Below are positions 1-14,300 of a DNA stretch of 64,000 nucleotides, one piece after another (position 1 is the first letter of the stretch; every line of letters begins with the position of its first letter). The notes below the pieces were generated by a model that saw nothing but the letters and a program-made list of their open reading frames with translations, did not search any database and was not told where the DNA came from. Origin of the DNA: Triops longicaudatus (Eukaryota; Arthropoda; Branchiopoda; Notostraca; Triopsidae); the NCBI GenBank assembly GCA_022885665.1, contig JAGQDJ010000019.1, forward strand, positions 62,001 to 126,000, in the 5' to 3' direction. The translations under genes and the position numbers were made by a program.

Positions 1-530
1 CTTTTAAGCGTATCGAAAGGATCATAATTTTACAATTGTCAAAGGGGTTTTAGTCCAAGTCGGAAACAATTTTCGTGCAGAGAATACTGGCGGCCCGCAG
101 ATTGCCAGCATGAAGACGACGCCACCGGATGGCAAACCACTTGGTTATAGAGTGGAAAATGCCCTGCCATCCTCCCGTGTTTTAACACTCGTCAAACTCC
201 CACGCCCACACTACTGCAGCGAAAATCTATCGCTCTTTTTATGGGTCCGGTCTCCGCATTCCGCCTTGATAGAGTCAGTTGTTGCCGATATCCGCCTACC
301 CTTAATCTTCCCTCGTTTACCACACCTGCATACACATTACAGCGTATAAAAAAGGTTAAAGGGGAAACGTTTTATCGTTTCACCGGCATTCATGCCGCTA
401 CGGGTTGCGTCTCCCCTTTTTTCTGACGTGGATTTTATGACGAAGCAGAAGCTCAAAACTCCCTCCAAAACTGGACTAAGCATACCATAAGACTTCAATA
501 ACAGAGTTCGTGGGACACAGGTATCGTAGA

Positions 531-544
531 GGGGGGGGGGGGGG
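531..544 (+). repeat. poly-G tract (G14)
   Basis: This is an uninterrupted run of 14 G in otherwise AT-rich sequence. It is a simple homopolymer that is prone to length errors in sequencing. Confidence 0.9.
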
Positions 545-1044
545 ATAATGCTACCTTATCCTTCTTATTTTCTTCGTGTTTATATACCGTATTTATGTCT
601 CCTTTTTCTCATACGGAGCTAAACTAAGCCTTTATGTTCTTAAAATGTGTAATGCTTGTAAATAAAATCATAGGATTCATAGCAGCGCTGATGCTGATGT
701 TTCCACCTCATCCATGGCGATATCTCAAAGACGTGATTTTGGAAATTACATTTTAAGGGGAAAAAATCTTCGCATTCTTTATTAAATGTACGAGGAAGCT
801 CGAAGTAACGTCGTACTGGTTCTGGAACACTTCTGGAACACAAGATGGCATCGCCGTGAAGTAGAGCTTTCCTAATCCCACGTACATGATGTCCCAAGTT
901 TTTCTTTCGGATTAGCTACTGCTGCACGAGCGGAAGACTCAGTTATGAGCATGTAAAGCTGAGTAATAAAGCCAAATTGGAAACAGGATTATGTCGCTTG
1001 CCAAATTAAGGCAGATTACATTCCACATGTATACGAGTTTGAAA

Positions 1045-1061
1045 GTGTAGGGAACCTTACA
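1045..1061 (+). repeat. dispersed 17-bp near-palindromic motif, copy 1
   Basis: GTGTAGGGAACCTTACA recurs exactly at 3338-3354. Shorter inverted versions lie at 4096-4105 (GTTCCCTACA) and 5529-5541 (GGTTCCCTGACAC). It may be the terminal sequence of an old repeat family, but no boundaries are proven. Confidence 0.5.
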
Positions 1062-3337
1062 AAGTTGTAAACATTATGTGTTTTTCTAGAGAATAGTTTA
1101 ACTTATGCAGATTTGAACTAACTTTGACCATTATGAAAACGAGCGTAATTTTCACTGAGAATAATGCAAACAAAAGTTACGATACGAAGCCCAGTGTGCC
1201 ATAAAGAACCACAAATCAGCGTTTTCCTAGACCCATCTTAGCTTGCTGTCGGGTTAGATTATACAACCTCACTACGAATCGGGGTCAAGGCTCTTTGAAG
1301 CCAGAAAAGGTCACGGAGTCGATTACGCTTGACAATATGTAAACAGGACTTGTTTTCTGTTAACAAAGGACCTGAAAATTTACTATAAACTAATGATTTA
1401 AAATACTAACGACTAGGGAGCCAATTAACTCAGATGACGTACACAAGGTTATTATAAAAGAAGCCAACAAGCGCCATCAGTCTATTAGTACACAGGTACC
1501 TGGCGAATCGATATGTCGGTAGGAACAAAATTGACCGGATAAAATAACATAGTAATTGAACAACCTTGTAACGCACTGCAAATGGATTCAGGACAGAGAA
1601 CAAGAAAATAAGAGCGCTTATCAAATTACGAAAACTAGGTTGAAGGAGTTTATCACAGCATTTTGATTTAATGGACTCCTATGTGACAGTGCTCATTCTT
1701 ACTTTATTTTAGTTGCCGCCTTATGGTATAGACTTTACTCGAATACATGCCACGTGTGACCACATGGCACATGTAACATGTGTTAGTATATATTAATGCC
1801 GAAAGTGCTGGGATTTTCTTGTTATTCCAGTGAACGGATGTTAGTCGGAAATTTGAATATCAAACAGAAATATGGAATACTTAGGATTCTAGAGCTAGAC
1901 TTGTATTCATAGTAGCAAAATCTAGTTATAACAAACCTATCGCAAACAGAAAAGCTGTTCAGTATGCTCGAAATTTGGACGGTTTTTCTATAGGTTTACA
2001 TACCCTCCCTAGTAGCATACACGTCCTCAAACGTCGTTTAAGTGTCTTATAAATGCTCGCAACATCGAGGCATCTTATAGGTGTCTTTCGTGCATGAAAA
2101 TGCTACTTGTGCTGGGACCCTACAATTTATCTAAAGTAGACGACATTACGTTATAAAAAGGTCCGTTGTAACGTGATCCTACTACGGCTGATTTGATTTT
2201 AAGTGCAGTTGCTATCTGGTGTGCACTTTAACGCAGGTTCTCGAAATTTGGTTTATTTTAGCACAGCTTAATGGCCGGAATAAAACAGCGAATCTTTTCA
2301 TAAACCCATCTATACGAAGCTAAATTCGTGTACAAAAACTGTCTGTTATGAATTTTGAACCGGTCTCTGATTTGACAGCTTTACGGTTCGCTGAAATCCT
2401 CGTGGTGTAGAAGTCGCAAAAAATGTTCCGTGTACTTGGCTATAAGTGCGTACTCTTCAGCAGCTTGTTTATAAGCGAGAATTTGAGCAAAAACAAACTT
2501 AAGTGCATATAGTACGAAAAAGAACCTTAAGTACTGAGCATAGATGTTTGCGAGGAAGTCGTGAGGCGAAACTTAAGTGCAATGATCTCGATAAGAAATG
2601 CCACCCCTGATGACGTCAAGAAGTGCTTGCACGAAATGTTCAGGACAGGTTTGGTTGCTTTGAGCTTAACTGGTTTTCTTGTGTTATTTTTATTTTGAGT
2701 ATTGACGTGACTAAAGAATCAAATTGTCTGTCTATTTCCCAATATTGTGTGCGGTCAAATTTCTGCCATAAACGAGGTCAAGCCCACTGGGAAAAAGAGC
2801 ATGTTGCCCTACTAATTGGGACATTTGTTAAAGTTAGTTTTCTTCCAAGCTGTCGCTTTTTCAGGAGAGCCAAGAACAGTCGATATATAACAGTCGTGGT
2901 GAAGGATGGAAAACGTGCTCTAGACCGGAATTCAATTGACAAAATGTGTACAGTTTTTTAGCCACAGCACCAACGGGCATTCATGGCATTGGGGAACTAA
3001 AGGAAGCGCCCATAACAACCCTCGCATGAAGCAACGGGTGTTTGGTTCGCGGAGGATGCGAAGCAATGCATCTGCTCCCGCAGAGATAAGCGTCACGACA
3101 TTTCTAGTGAAAGAAATTGTCGCAACACTCGAGTGTCACGTAATAGTTTCGAGAAACGTTGTTTTTCGTTTAGGAACGGAAGCCAACGTTGAAAGGTCCC
3201 TGATTTGACTGGTAAATCGAGTTTAAATTGTTGATGACAATGGTTTAGAACTCGAACTTCTTCAGATGTACACTGTAAAAAAAGGTTTCGTCATTTCACA
3301 ACGGTTGTTTGTGCAGCAGCTGAATACTATCAGTTTC

Positions 3338-3354
3338 GTGTAGGGAACCTTACA
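3338..3354 (+). repeat. dispersed 17-bp near-palindromic motif, copy 2
   Basis: This is identical to the 17 bp at 1045-1061. It is followed by imperfect CCTTTGTAAAG-like repeats (3379-3410). Together with the inverted partial copy at 4096 it could bound a roughly 770-bp element, without a clear target duplication. Confidence 0.5.
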
Positions 3355-6300
3355 CATTTTTTCACTGTAAAGTGAAGCCTTTGTAAAGCCTTTGAAAAGC
3401 CTTTGTAAATTAACAAAATCACAAGTTGTAAATTTACAAGGTATTTTCGTAGCCTCTTTTGGCAATAATCTTATGTAAAAATAATACCATATTTTGTACT
3501 TTTGTTTCTGATTATTCGTTGCAAATCCTACAATTACGGTTGTAAAATCGTCAACTGATGTAGTATTAAAATGACTATGTTCATGTACGTTTATTTCAGT
3601 AAAGATTTTGTAAATTTACGAAGAAATTTATTAAAATCTAGTGCAAGAATTTTTGGAAATTTTGGACTTAGAATTGTAAAAGCTGATACTAAAGCTGTCC
3701 TAAGTATGGAAGAAATCATGGCAAAATGATGTATTTTGCAAAGCATCCATATACATTTTCGTACAAGGAAAAATGTGACCAACTTCCAGGGGCAATAGGA
3801 CATTACGGGTTACACATATTTAGGAACTTTTGAAGTTTAACGCATACACATTTCAGTAATAAACAAAAAGTACGAAACACAGTATTCAACAATAATTATA
3901 CAACATTTTACCACCGATTACAAAACGCGACATTGCACGTACAACACTACACGAAATATAAGAACGTGATAAACACAAGAACCGCACAACAGTGCGTGGG
4001 TCAATGTCGTGGAGCACAGCGGTTACACACGTTAAAAATAATTACGACGATTGAGGGTATTCTACGTTTTCTTTTCATTAGGAGTTTGGGACCGCGTTCC
4101 CTACAAATATTTCTCAGATGCTGAAGTGTCAATTATGTTCGGAATTTCGTCAATTAAAAATAACACCTTCACCCACGACTTTTAATCGCGTAGATTGCCC
4201 TATACCGTAAGGCTTCAAGAGCCAAACAGAAATTAAGTGATCTCAGACTAGTTTCAAGAAAGACGAAACTTTAGGGGTGTTCAGCGCCAATTCGTATAAA
4301 GCGTGGGCAACGGGAGTCTCTGGCCGGTGTCTCTACGAGTAGCGTGGCGTGGGGAAATCGGTTAAGACGTTCGACCACGCTATTGCGTCTACCCCTTCGC
4401 ATCACATACGACTGTTCACGTTCCTTCCGTTCACCGTATCCTTTCTTTTTTCAGCTATAACTCGTCACCGTTCCCTCTTCATACTTGGTTTCTTTTTCCC
4501 CTATTACCTCGTACTCCCAACGTCGGGGTGCTAGAGGCAGCCCAGGCCAAGTTTGGTTCATAGGCTACACCAGAGCCTAGAGAAAAACCTACCAGGGAAG
4601 GGTAACGGGTGCATTACGAACGGGTACTGTCTTAACTGTACGAAGAGTCATCACTCTTTCACTCTGTTTACACATGTTATTTTTCTCTTCACACCAAAAC
4701 GTCGGGGTTTTGTTCGTCATAAAATAGATAACTCGGAACTGAACAGGAGAGCTCTTTCGATTGTGTGTTTCTACGTAAGTTTTAGTTGGTAACCGAAGTA
4801 TCACACTACTTCGCGATGTTTTGCAGGTCTTATTTGTAAATTCTCTAAGTAACTATTAGGCACATGATTCAAAAATATTTATTGTATATAGGCCGAAATT
4901 CGGCAACACAACCTTATCCTCCTATTGTTGTGGGGAAGCTTGCCTTCATCTTTCCCTTTATTGTTCCAGTCTTTTTCAATTCCTCCTTTAGTTACCTAAA
5001 GTTGTGTGTCGAGTAAATCTTTCACAATAATTTAATGTAAAAATTCTGACACTTAACTGTTTACACGGATGTCGCTTTTAATTATGCCAATAGAGTGCTT
5101 TGTAATTTTACAATAAAAGATAAACTTCCGGTTCACGTAAAATGTCTTAAAAATACTAAAAACTACAACATTCTTATGAAGAAGCTTGAAGTAAAGTCAC
5201 TTACAGAATAGATTGTATTCTTACAAATAGTTTATCGTAAAATTACTAAATATGTGGTACGTTTACAAATGTTCTTTAATTCACAAAGAAATTATTGTGC
5301 GTTCATTTACGTTGAAAATCTTCGTAGAATAACCACTGATTTCACGTAATAGTACAGAAATATTGTTGTATGGGATATTACAGTAAAATCTTTGTAATAT
5401 TGCATTAAAATGTTGGTAAACCTTTATATTAAAAAATACAGTGAAGGCTTCAAGCTGCGGAAAAAGCGTTCTGCACTTCAAAGTCAATTTTAGTACTATA
5501 CCTTCCATTCAGAGATGACTGTATTACGGGTTCCCTGACACATTGGCATATTACGTTAGCAACACTCCGGCGAAGGTATGATCCATACCGTAAGAACGGA
5601 CATAGGGAATTACTAACGGAGTGATGTGAGCGTGAACGAAGTTTGCAATGTCACAGAGGAGCTTTGAGGGAGGAGGGATGAAGGGTTGAGGGGAGGAACG
5701 CAGGTTAGTTTGAAACGGCACTGTCTTAAACTAATTGTTGGTGTTCTCTTTGGAAGGCATGAAATTTCTAAGTGTTTGGTAGAAATTAGAAAGCAGAATT
5801 AGTAAGAAATTAGTGAGAGGTATACATTTAGCCGATGTACGGTTTCTGATTACGTTTCATGCTCTGTTGTGTAGAAACTCTTCCCCCACTGGACTTGCAC
5901 TTCATAAAGGAGCCGTTTTAACAGGTCAAAACGGCTTGTGAATCAGAGACATTTCCGAGTTGCTTGTTTTTCGCCTGCTAGTTCTAGTTTCATGGGTGAC
6001 CAAAACTTTAAAATGCAAGCAGAAGGAAACTCCCAGAGCAGTCGACCGTAGGTTTTCGTGAAACGACATTCTTAAGTCATCTAAGAAGTTGGTGAACCAA
6101 GCTGTCGATGTCGAACTTTGCATTTTCCTCAAGCACAAACAAAAGAGGTCATTTGGACTGTTTGTGATCTCTCCTTTTTCCTTTTTTTTAGTGTTTTGCT
6201 AACTAGCGCGCTCCTTTTTGGAATAAATTTGCGAGATTTAAACGAAAAGAATTATAAGCTAAACTGAAACGTAGAAGTTGAGATATCCGTTAAGGTGGCT

Positions 6301-9300
6301 CACGATGTCGAAATTGTAGACATCGCGGAGGGAAGGGCCAGGTTTATGCTGCTGAACTTGAGATTGAGCTGGTCAACTGAATTACTGTTGCGGGGCTATT
6401 TGCTGTCTTGGTGCTACAACGCTGGGCAACTATTTTCCATCCATGGGAAGCTAAATCACAGCGTTGCGTTACTATCAGGACGTAGATGGATGCAAACAAA
6501 TCTTGTCGATTTGAAGTGTCGAGCGTCACATTTTCATTTTTTTCTTTCTGATTATAATTAAATTGCGTATATTATTTTCGATTAATGAAAGGCGATTCGA
6601 TGGGATAATTCCCTTCGTGCCCTGGCACTGTTTCGGAAAGTAACATGGCGTTTTAAGTCATCTTTTTAAGACCAGAAGCTTTCTTGAGCTCGTAACGAGG
6701 CACTGTCATGGATCAAGAGCTCATGAATCAGCTCATGTTTAACAACTTTTGTGGATATTTCGTCTAATACGTGACGTCTTTCAAAATTTGTTTAAATGGA
6801 ACGAACATGAACGAACAGTGTAGAAGTTCTAGGTAGCGGACGAATTCTTTTTTAAGTATACGTTACTAAAACGAGTGTGTCAAGGAACTTCTTGCACAAT
6901 TAGATTTTCCCTTTGTATACGTGGTATTACTTCATTGCGAGTAGCTGACGGAGAAAACGATAATCTAAATTAGGAGGTTTTCCTCATAGAAAACAAGCAA
7001 AATCTCAATTCGACTTATGTGTTTTGCGTAGTTTACGACATGGATTATCGTCTCTGTAAATCAAGAAGATCAAAAACCAATGATTGTCGAAGAAGGTATA
7101 ATGCATATTTGTTTGATGCCATTTGGAATTAAAAACTACCCATGAGAAAATACGATCATCTTTGCGTGTCAGATTTTGCCATACTGGGCAGGCAGTAAAG
7201 GACTTTGTATTGAATCAGGTTTTTGAAACGGCGGGCTATGCTATTACAGTTTTTGCGTGTTTTCGCAAGTTGTCTAGAAAATTATTTCGGAATCCTGACA
7301 AGGACGGCCAAGAAAGTTGAAAAACTGAAAAGTATAGTTCTGCACGCTATAGTGATTTTTTTTTTACTATGTCTGCTTGGCCGTTTTTTTTTGTGATCCT
7401 AGCGACTCTTACATTTTTAGATGGAAGCGCAGCTCATCTAATCCACTAATAGCCTTGTTCATACTATACGAGTTACTCTAGATAATGTATAATCTGGAAA
7501 TTACCATGCGAGAATTTGATCTTATTAACTTTTTTTCTGCCGTCCACAATGCTGTCTGCTTTCGGTAAATGTTAGAAATTACTGACGCTGAGAAAAAGTA
7601 AACAAAATAGTAATTGAAGGGGATTTTTTTTGTGTTTCGCAACGTGTTACAGAGTAAAACTATTGATGGATAGACAGTCGTTCAAATGTACCATTCTCAC
7701 CAGGAACGGATTGCCTCTTTACGTGATATAACACAGTTAATCCGTGTTGGTGTCCTTGAAACACAGGAGCAAAAAATCATACTGCAGTCTTAACGCGAAA
7801 TGACGTAGCTGTAAACACACGAAGCTCTAATTAAGCCCCCGAGACTGATTAAGCTAAACAAGACTCACATAATGATGACGAATCTCCTCGTAATTTCAGT
7901 TTGATCTCCTTGATTTCCGTCTTTTCTTTATTTGAAAATAGACTAAGTGGAGATTCCATCGCTTGTTGAGCTTAATCAACCTCGGAACCTTAATAAGCCT
8001 TACGCAACTACAGGCTGCCATTTTTAGGTTTATTTTTATTAGTCGACCTATATTGAACACCACTTCTGTATTTGTGTTTCTTTTTAGATTTGTATTTCTT
8101 TTTAGATTTGCATTCATGTTTTTGTATTTGTCTATTTATCTCTATCTATTTTAATGAATGTGAGCCACTCGTAACTAAAGTCGTTAGAATGGAACTAAAT
8201 TGGCCCACGGGGATGTTAAGACAGCGTGACGTCAGCACCCCCTCTTCTAACTCTACGCTTTGTCTTTTCTTTTCAGAGGAGAAAGGTGTTATGGCACATA
8301 CATTTTCTTTTGAAAGCTTGACTTTGAGGGAGAAGCTGACGTCAGGCCGTCTTTCCAGCCTCACGCACAGGGCTTTTCATTGTTATTGTGGCGTTTTATA
8401 GTTCAAGTCATTTTTTAGTAGGAATATCTAAGATATAGCACTTTTTCGCGACACCCTTTCTGTGAGTCCCTTCACCTGGGACCATTTTGACGGAGTCCAA
8501 GAGAACTAGCTACTATTCGAGAACACTTGAATTGTGCACTTGCCAGCAAGCTTGCGTCAAGTGATCTATTCTACCCGAGAAAAGTTGTAGCAAAATCTAC
8601 AGAAGGAATGCTGTCTATAAGCAACTTGACTTCTTGACTGATATTGAAAATATGCACATATAGGGCGAATTTTAATTTTCTACTCCAAAATGCATTTGCA
8701 CAGAATAATGTACACAACTTGATCAGGGTTACACCCTACTTTTGTGTGAGTCTTATGAATAAATATGCTCTAAATGTTTTTTCTTATACTGTCAAGTTAA
8801 CCGTAAAATGTAAGAAATCACCCTTTGTTTATTTTTTGGCTTTCTTTAAATATATTCTGCATTTTATGCCCATTTTCTTTGAAATTAAGTGTAGTAGAGC
8901 TGAGATTTAATACGCTTACATGCGAAAGGAACTACTATATTGCATACTAGTAAATTGTTTGTGGTACTATCACTAAAGGGCACTTTTATAAGGTACACTA
9001 AAATCCAAGCAGCGGTTTCTATTATGACGTAAATCTCCCATCTCCGTTTATTTGTATGACTTAAGTACTATGGATATGTGATTTCAAGTAAACTCGCGTC
9101 AGCAAACAAACTTACCCCACCGGAATCAATTCAGTCAAAAGACATTTCTTAGTACAGGCAGTTCTGCATTGAAGTGCTGAAATTGTTTTGTTTCCATTTT
9201 TTGGTACTCGATAACATCTTGGCTCCCGTTCCGTCGAATTAGAGAGACTATTTTATGTACAGGACGCATCAGTTATGGTCACATAAAACTTTGTACAGGT

Positions 9301-11177
9301 CGACGCATTTTGAGAAAGATTGAAAACCCACTCTTTTGTACTGGTTTATGGGATTCCGATGTTTGCTAACTTTTTTTCATACTGTGATATTTGCATGGTA
9401 CACTCAGAAGTAACTGCTAAACTAACACTAAATACCTCTAATCTTTTTCCCTTGTTCTTAGAAGAAGAGGAAATTGTCTTGACTGTGATCTTCCGGTCTT
9501 TCACTAAATGACTTTTTTACGTTAGGTTCTTCTACTCTTCCACGATCTAAAGTATCGAATAATTATGTATAGTTTACGCAAGACGGCAACTGGAATGTTG
9601 CCAGTAGCGCCCGACCAATGATTTGGTAGCAGTGTATCTCTTACTCATTCGCTTAGGCTTTCCCGGGTGAAACTAATTAAAGTCCTGTCTTATCTTTCCT
9701 TTCCCTGATGATTTTTGTGGTCCTTAAATTCTTTATGCGATAGTACGCTCTCTCCCTGCTTATTTACTTCGGATCCCTCCTGGCAGTAATAGTTGAGGCA
9801 ACATAACAGACCAACATCCGTCTTGGTCTATTCTTCTGTCCCTTTTTTCTTCGCGTGCTGGTGTTGTACTCCGAAATCACTATAACATAAGTAATTTTTA
9901 CGGTAGGAGAATGCGGTTAGACGCTGAGCCCACGCATCGCAGAAGTAGTGCAAGGCCTCTTGGGGAATAGAACGGTTGACAGTAAATACCCACCTTACGA
10001 GTAAGATAAAAAAACATGTGCGCTACGAAGAAGTGTATACAGCTCTTTGTTGGGCCAGTAATATATGAAATCAATTTGCGGTTGATGAAGTAAAGGAGCA
10101 AACTTACGAACGAAAGACCCCAGCATTTATGTAAGGACTTATCCTTGTATTGCACCACGCCTTGACAAGGGTAAAAGCGTCCTTCGTGTCAAAGGGAAAA
10201 GCAAAGTATTCGTCAAGGAAACGCTGAGTGAAACATTTCTTTTGCAGTCTTGTACCCTATATAGAGGCTTACTTACAGACATGTATTGTTCTTTTTTGTC
10301 AAACTGCGTGACCCTATACAGTAAAGTTACTTTACCCTATGCAAGCAGACTTGCCCGAGGCAAGCTGGATGAGATTTTTTCTTTAAAGAAGAGATATTCA
10401 TAATTCAGCCTTTCTGGACAAAAAAGCCGTAGTTGCTCGTACCCAGGGACACAGTTTAGCTTTGTCTTCCATGGTCTGATTTGTATCCGGACGTTCGAAA
10501 TTGGGGGGTTGAAACTAATCGTCTTTCCTATGCCCCTCCTTTCGCCTTATAGTTGGGCATCGATATCCCCAAACTGTATTCAATTTTTTCTCATTATTCT
10601 AGAAAGCGTCCAAATGAGAACTTGAGTAAAAGACGGAAGCAGAAAGGCTGTAGGGGAGTTTCAAATCATCAGTTTTCAATTTTCATCCTGAGCTTTTGCA
10701 AATTTGAATCTACGCTCCTTTTTAAGCCCTTCGCTCGCAGTCGCCCAGCATATTGACAAGTTGCTGTGAAAGCGTTTTCTTGGTAAACTTCTCATCACAC
10801 GTGCTGTCTTTAAGCTTCACATGAGTAGTGAGAAAAAGTTATAGGCTTCGCTGTCGATGTTTCTACTAAGAAAGTTGCGAAAATGGCAGCAAGGAAAGTC
10901 CGAAGAAAAGCAAGTCAGGGGCGACACGCTTTCTCGTAAGTGCACACAGCAGTAGCAGCCAGAGCACAAGCAAGGAGAAGGGCTTTCCTTCATTGATCTT
11001 GGCCGTGTAATTTTCATTCCATTTTGCTTGCCCCTTTGCTTCTCCCTGCACAAGAGTTGCTTCTTATAACTCGGAATCAATAGTCTGGCGCAACCGTTTT
11101 ACATGGAGAGACCCTTCGCATTGCTCCCCCACACGTGGCTTCAGCTCATGGAAGCCTGGCCTTTGCTTGCCTTATTC

Positions 11178-11196
11178 CTCTCTCTCTCTCTCTCTC
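11178..11196 (+). repeat. CT microsatellite
   Basis: This is a 19-nt alternating CT run, about 165 nt upstream of the first iRhom coding exon found. It could be a GAGA-type element on the other strand, but nothing in the sequence proves that. Confidence 0.8.
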
Positions 11197-11360
11197 CGTA
11201 AATAACCTTTCTATATAAACTACCCATAAGGAAATTTCTCTTCCTGTGCACCCTAGTCGGGGAGTCCGATGTATTCTAGATGGAAGGAAGGAACTAATGT
11301 CATGACTAGAAACGTTCGCTGGAGCTAAACTGGTCTCTTGTTTTTCTTCTCGTCTTGCAG

Positions 11361-14300
11361 GTGGTTCCAAGGGTTGAGGCGTGGCCGTCGATGATGCCTG
11401 CCCCGTCTGTCGAGGACGAGGTTCCGCACGTGGGGCAACAGCAGCATCAGCCGTCCCTAGTGCGTCCATCATGGCCACGCCTACCTTCACCAACGTCGGA
11501 AATGAATCTACGGGACGCGGATGCCTTGCCTTTCGTGCCTCCGCCTCCGTTACTCGACTTCGACTCGCCGATGCTTCTCACGCCGCCTCTAGGACTCGAC
11601 GTCACCTCCCCAACCGAAATGCCCTCTTCCACTCAGCGGACGGCCACGCCGCCACCCAGTGCACTCTCGTCGCTGAGTCATTGGGACCGCGACCGGGAGA
11701 ACTCGGAAGCTCACCACTCGCTGCCATCCGTCTTGGGACACTTGACTCCGCCATTGCTGCAGCAACAACACACGCCGGCTCACCAGGGGCATCCTAGCCA
11801 CCACCAAAGTAACCACCATGTTGCCTCATCGCATCAGCACCAGGCCCAACAACCCTGGCTCTTTTCACCTGGCCGGCACCTCCAAGATGACCGGTTGTTG
11901 AGCAATTACACCGATCAAATCGACCGACCCTTGTCCTATTACCGAACCGAGTATGCTACCATGCGACCGCCCCGACATGAACGGCGAGCTCATCACCACC
12001 AAGCCGTGGAAAGCATGGGCGACAGAAGAAGTCAAACTCAACAGCAACAAGATTTGGACCGCCGTTGCACCTGCGGTCAAAGAATGCGCTTAACAAACGG
12101 GGCGGCGAATAACCATGACACGAACAGGTACCGTATATACTAGTTCTTGTCATCAGTAATGAGCTAAACCCGTGTCACTAGCGTTCCAACCAACGCTTTG
12201 TCGTGGCGTAAGCATAACTGTTAGGGTAAAATACTCAGGCAGGAGCAACTACGCCTCATTCGGAGAACCCATCGGTCATGCAACATTCAGCGTGTTAGGC
12301 GAGCTTAACAAAACGTCACTACATTAGAAGGGAGAACAACAGAAAAATAAAAACGAGCTTGTTGTTTGAGTGGGGCTGTTTTTCATAAATATAAAAACGG
12401 AAGTGTATACATTAGGCGACACAAGGGAAACGTTGTAGTAGGATGAGTTTATTATATTTTGAACTTAATGTGTAAACTCAACTGAACTGACAACGAAATT
12501 ATATTAATTTAATTAAAAGTACCTAGGCATAAGGCCGAATACTGTGTGCAGGAGGAAATGGAAAATAAAAAGCGACCGGTCATTAAAACCAGATGCTTCT
12601 CGATTGTTCAGTTTGTCCTAGCATGCGGACAGGGTGGCCATGGGGTTCCTTCTCAAAAGGAAACAAAAGAAAAATGTGTATTATTGTTACTACATGGCTA
12701 ACTTGCAACTATTTATTAGTTATATAACGATAACTACTGTACATATACGTCAAATCATTATTTTTTTCGAAATATTATTAAGTACATCAATAATTCACTC
12801 CCAATTTTTTTTAATCAGAATATTATGTAAAATTATCAATATAACCATGAACTACTGCATTTACATTTTTGTTATTATGTGCATACAAACTTACTGCCAT
12901 ATAGATTAATTACCATTAGAAATTTTACTTTATGCATGTCGAAATTTTTTTTTATTTTCTAACATACCGTAACTCTTTAAGTCGTACCTTTACATTGCTG
13001 TTGTTTTTTATCCCTCTCGTAAAGTGCTTTTAATCCATTTGTGACTTAAATTTTAACATTCTAGCTATACTTGCAATTACTCAAACCATGCGTAAGTTAC
13101 ATGCACGATATATACAGAAGCTATTTCTTTGTAATTGTTGGCTTCCTACGGGAGACAAAACCATGAAAATTCTTTTGCGAGGGAAGCGACGAAGTCAGAC
13201 TTTTATTAATTTTCAACATAATCGTTGCTCTTTTTCTCGCATCTTTTCTCTTTAGTGTACAATTTTTATATATTAATTATTTTGCAGCGGCTAATAGGCA
13301 CCTACAATTAATCATTTATTTACTTTCTTTATTTATTTTTCCTGAACTTAACCTTTGTCAAAGTTGTCTCATATCTCGTTCATACAAAATTTCCGGGTTG
13401 TATTTTTAAGAATAGATAGATACGTGCTGCTGAACGAAAAACTCACCTTTTTCATAATAAATGGAATACTTAAATCCAGTCTCTCTTATTGAGGAAAAAT
13501 TGGTCCCGAGACGTTTGGATGTGTTCGTGGTTTTCCATCGAATGCTCAATTGACGACAGCAGCGGACGGAAGTTTCTAGTTCTTTTCTTAAATTTAAGCG
13601 TCTGTCTAGATTGGAATCTTTGCTGAAGGATCGCATTGCGGGTTAAACATTGGGATCGAAACTTTAGCTTTGAATCTTTCAACGAGAAAAAGTATGAAAG
13701 TACTACATAGGCTATTTTCAACGTATCCAAAGCTTCCGACGTGGTTTGTAAACTGCACTAAGATAGTCTACTATTAATTGTTGAACAGCGGCGTAGGAAG
13801 CTGTGCGTCGCATTTCGGAGATTCTATTTTTGAATGATAGTTCATTGTTCAACATTAGTTATGTTATTTAGAGCAACGTATTTAACACAAAAACGATCAT
13901 ACTAGTGGTTCGTTCTACGGCCTTAGTGCAAATGGAAATGTACTCATTGTTTAGGTAAACGTCACGCAAGCTTACGCGAATTAGTAATTTGCGACTGTTT
14001 ATACAGCAAAACTAAGGAATAAAGGGTCTTAGACATTAAACTAGAGGATTTAAGGCAAGTGGTGAAATAATAACCATACAAACAAGAAACTTCTTGCATG
14101 ACAAGACCCCAGTTGGTGATAGTCTGCTAAAAACCAGCCAGTTTTTCGTGGAATTATCTATAATCACTTAAGTTACTGGTCCTGGGATGGTTAAAGGAGA
14201 AACAGAAAAGGAAAACGATTTTCCAATATAGAACCGTTGTTTGTGTTTCAGAAGAGTATCAAGTTCTTTCTCGCTTTCTTTGAGCGACCCAGGCGTTGCT

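Larger units (their letters stand above)
1..11360. other. gene-free AT-rich stretch upstream of iRhom
   Basis: I see no coding exon here that resembles a known protein or chains through splice sites. The open frames are short, overlap on both strands and have no recognisable motifs. What can be seen: a G14 run at 531-544, a copy of a 17-bp motif at 1045 and 3338 with partial inverted copies at 4096 and 5529, a cluster of TTAAGTG sites at 2038-2579, a G-quadruplex-type motif at 5668-5693, and a CT run at 11178-11196. Untranslated exons or the promoter of iRhom could lie here, because the first iRhom exon found starts at a splice acceptor. Confidence 0.6.

Noticed and set aside
7963..8117. duplicated TTTCTTTTTAGATTTG giving repeated residues in short frames
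   Set aside because: This is a two-copy low-complexity duplication with no coding support.
11209..11220. TATATAAA-like string upstream of iRhom exon 1
   Set aside because: There is no initiator at the right spacing, and exon 1 begins at a splice acceptor, so the promoter is probably elsewhere.
11146..11493. 115-codon minus-strand frame over iRhom exon 1
   Set aside because: It is antisense to a low-complexity coding exon whose frame, acceptor and donor chain correctly into iRhom.
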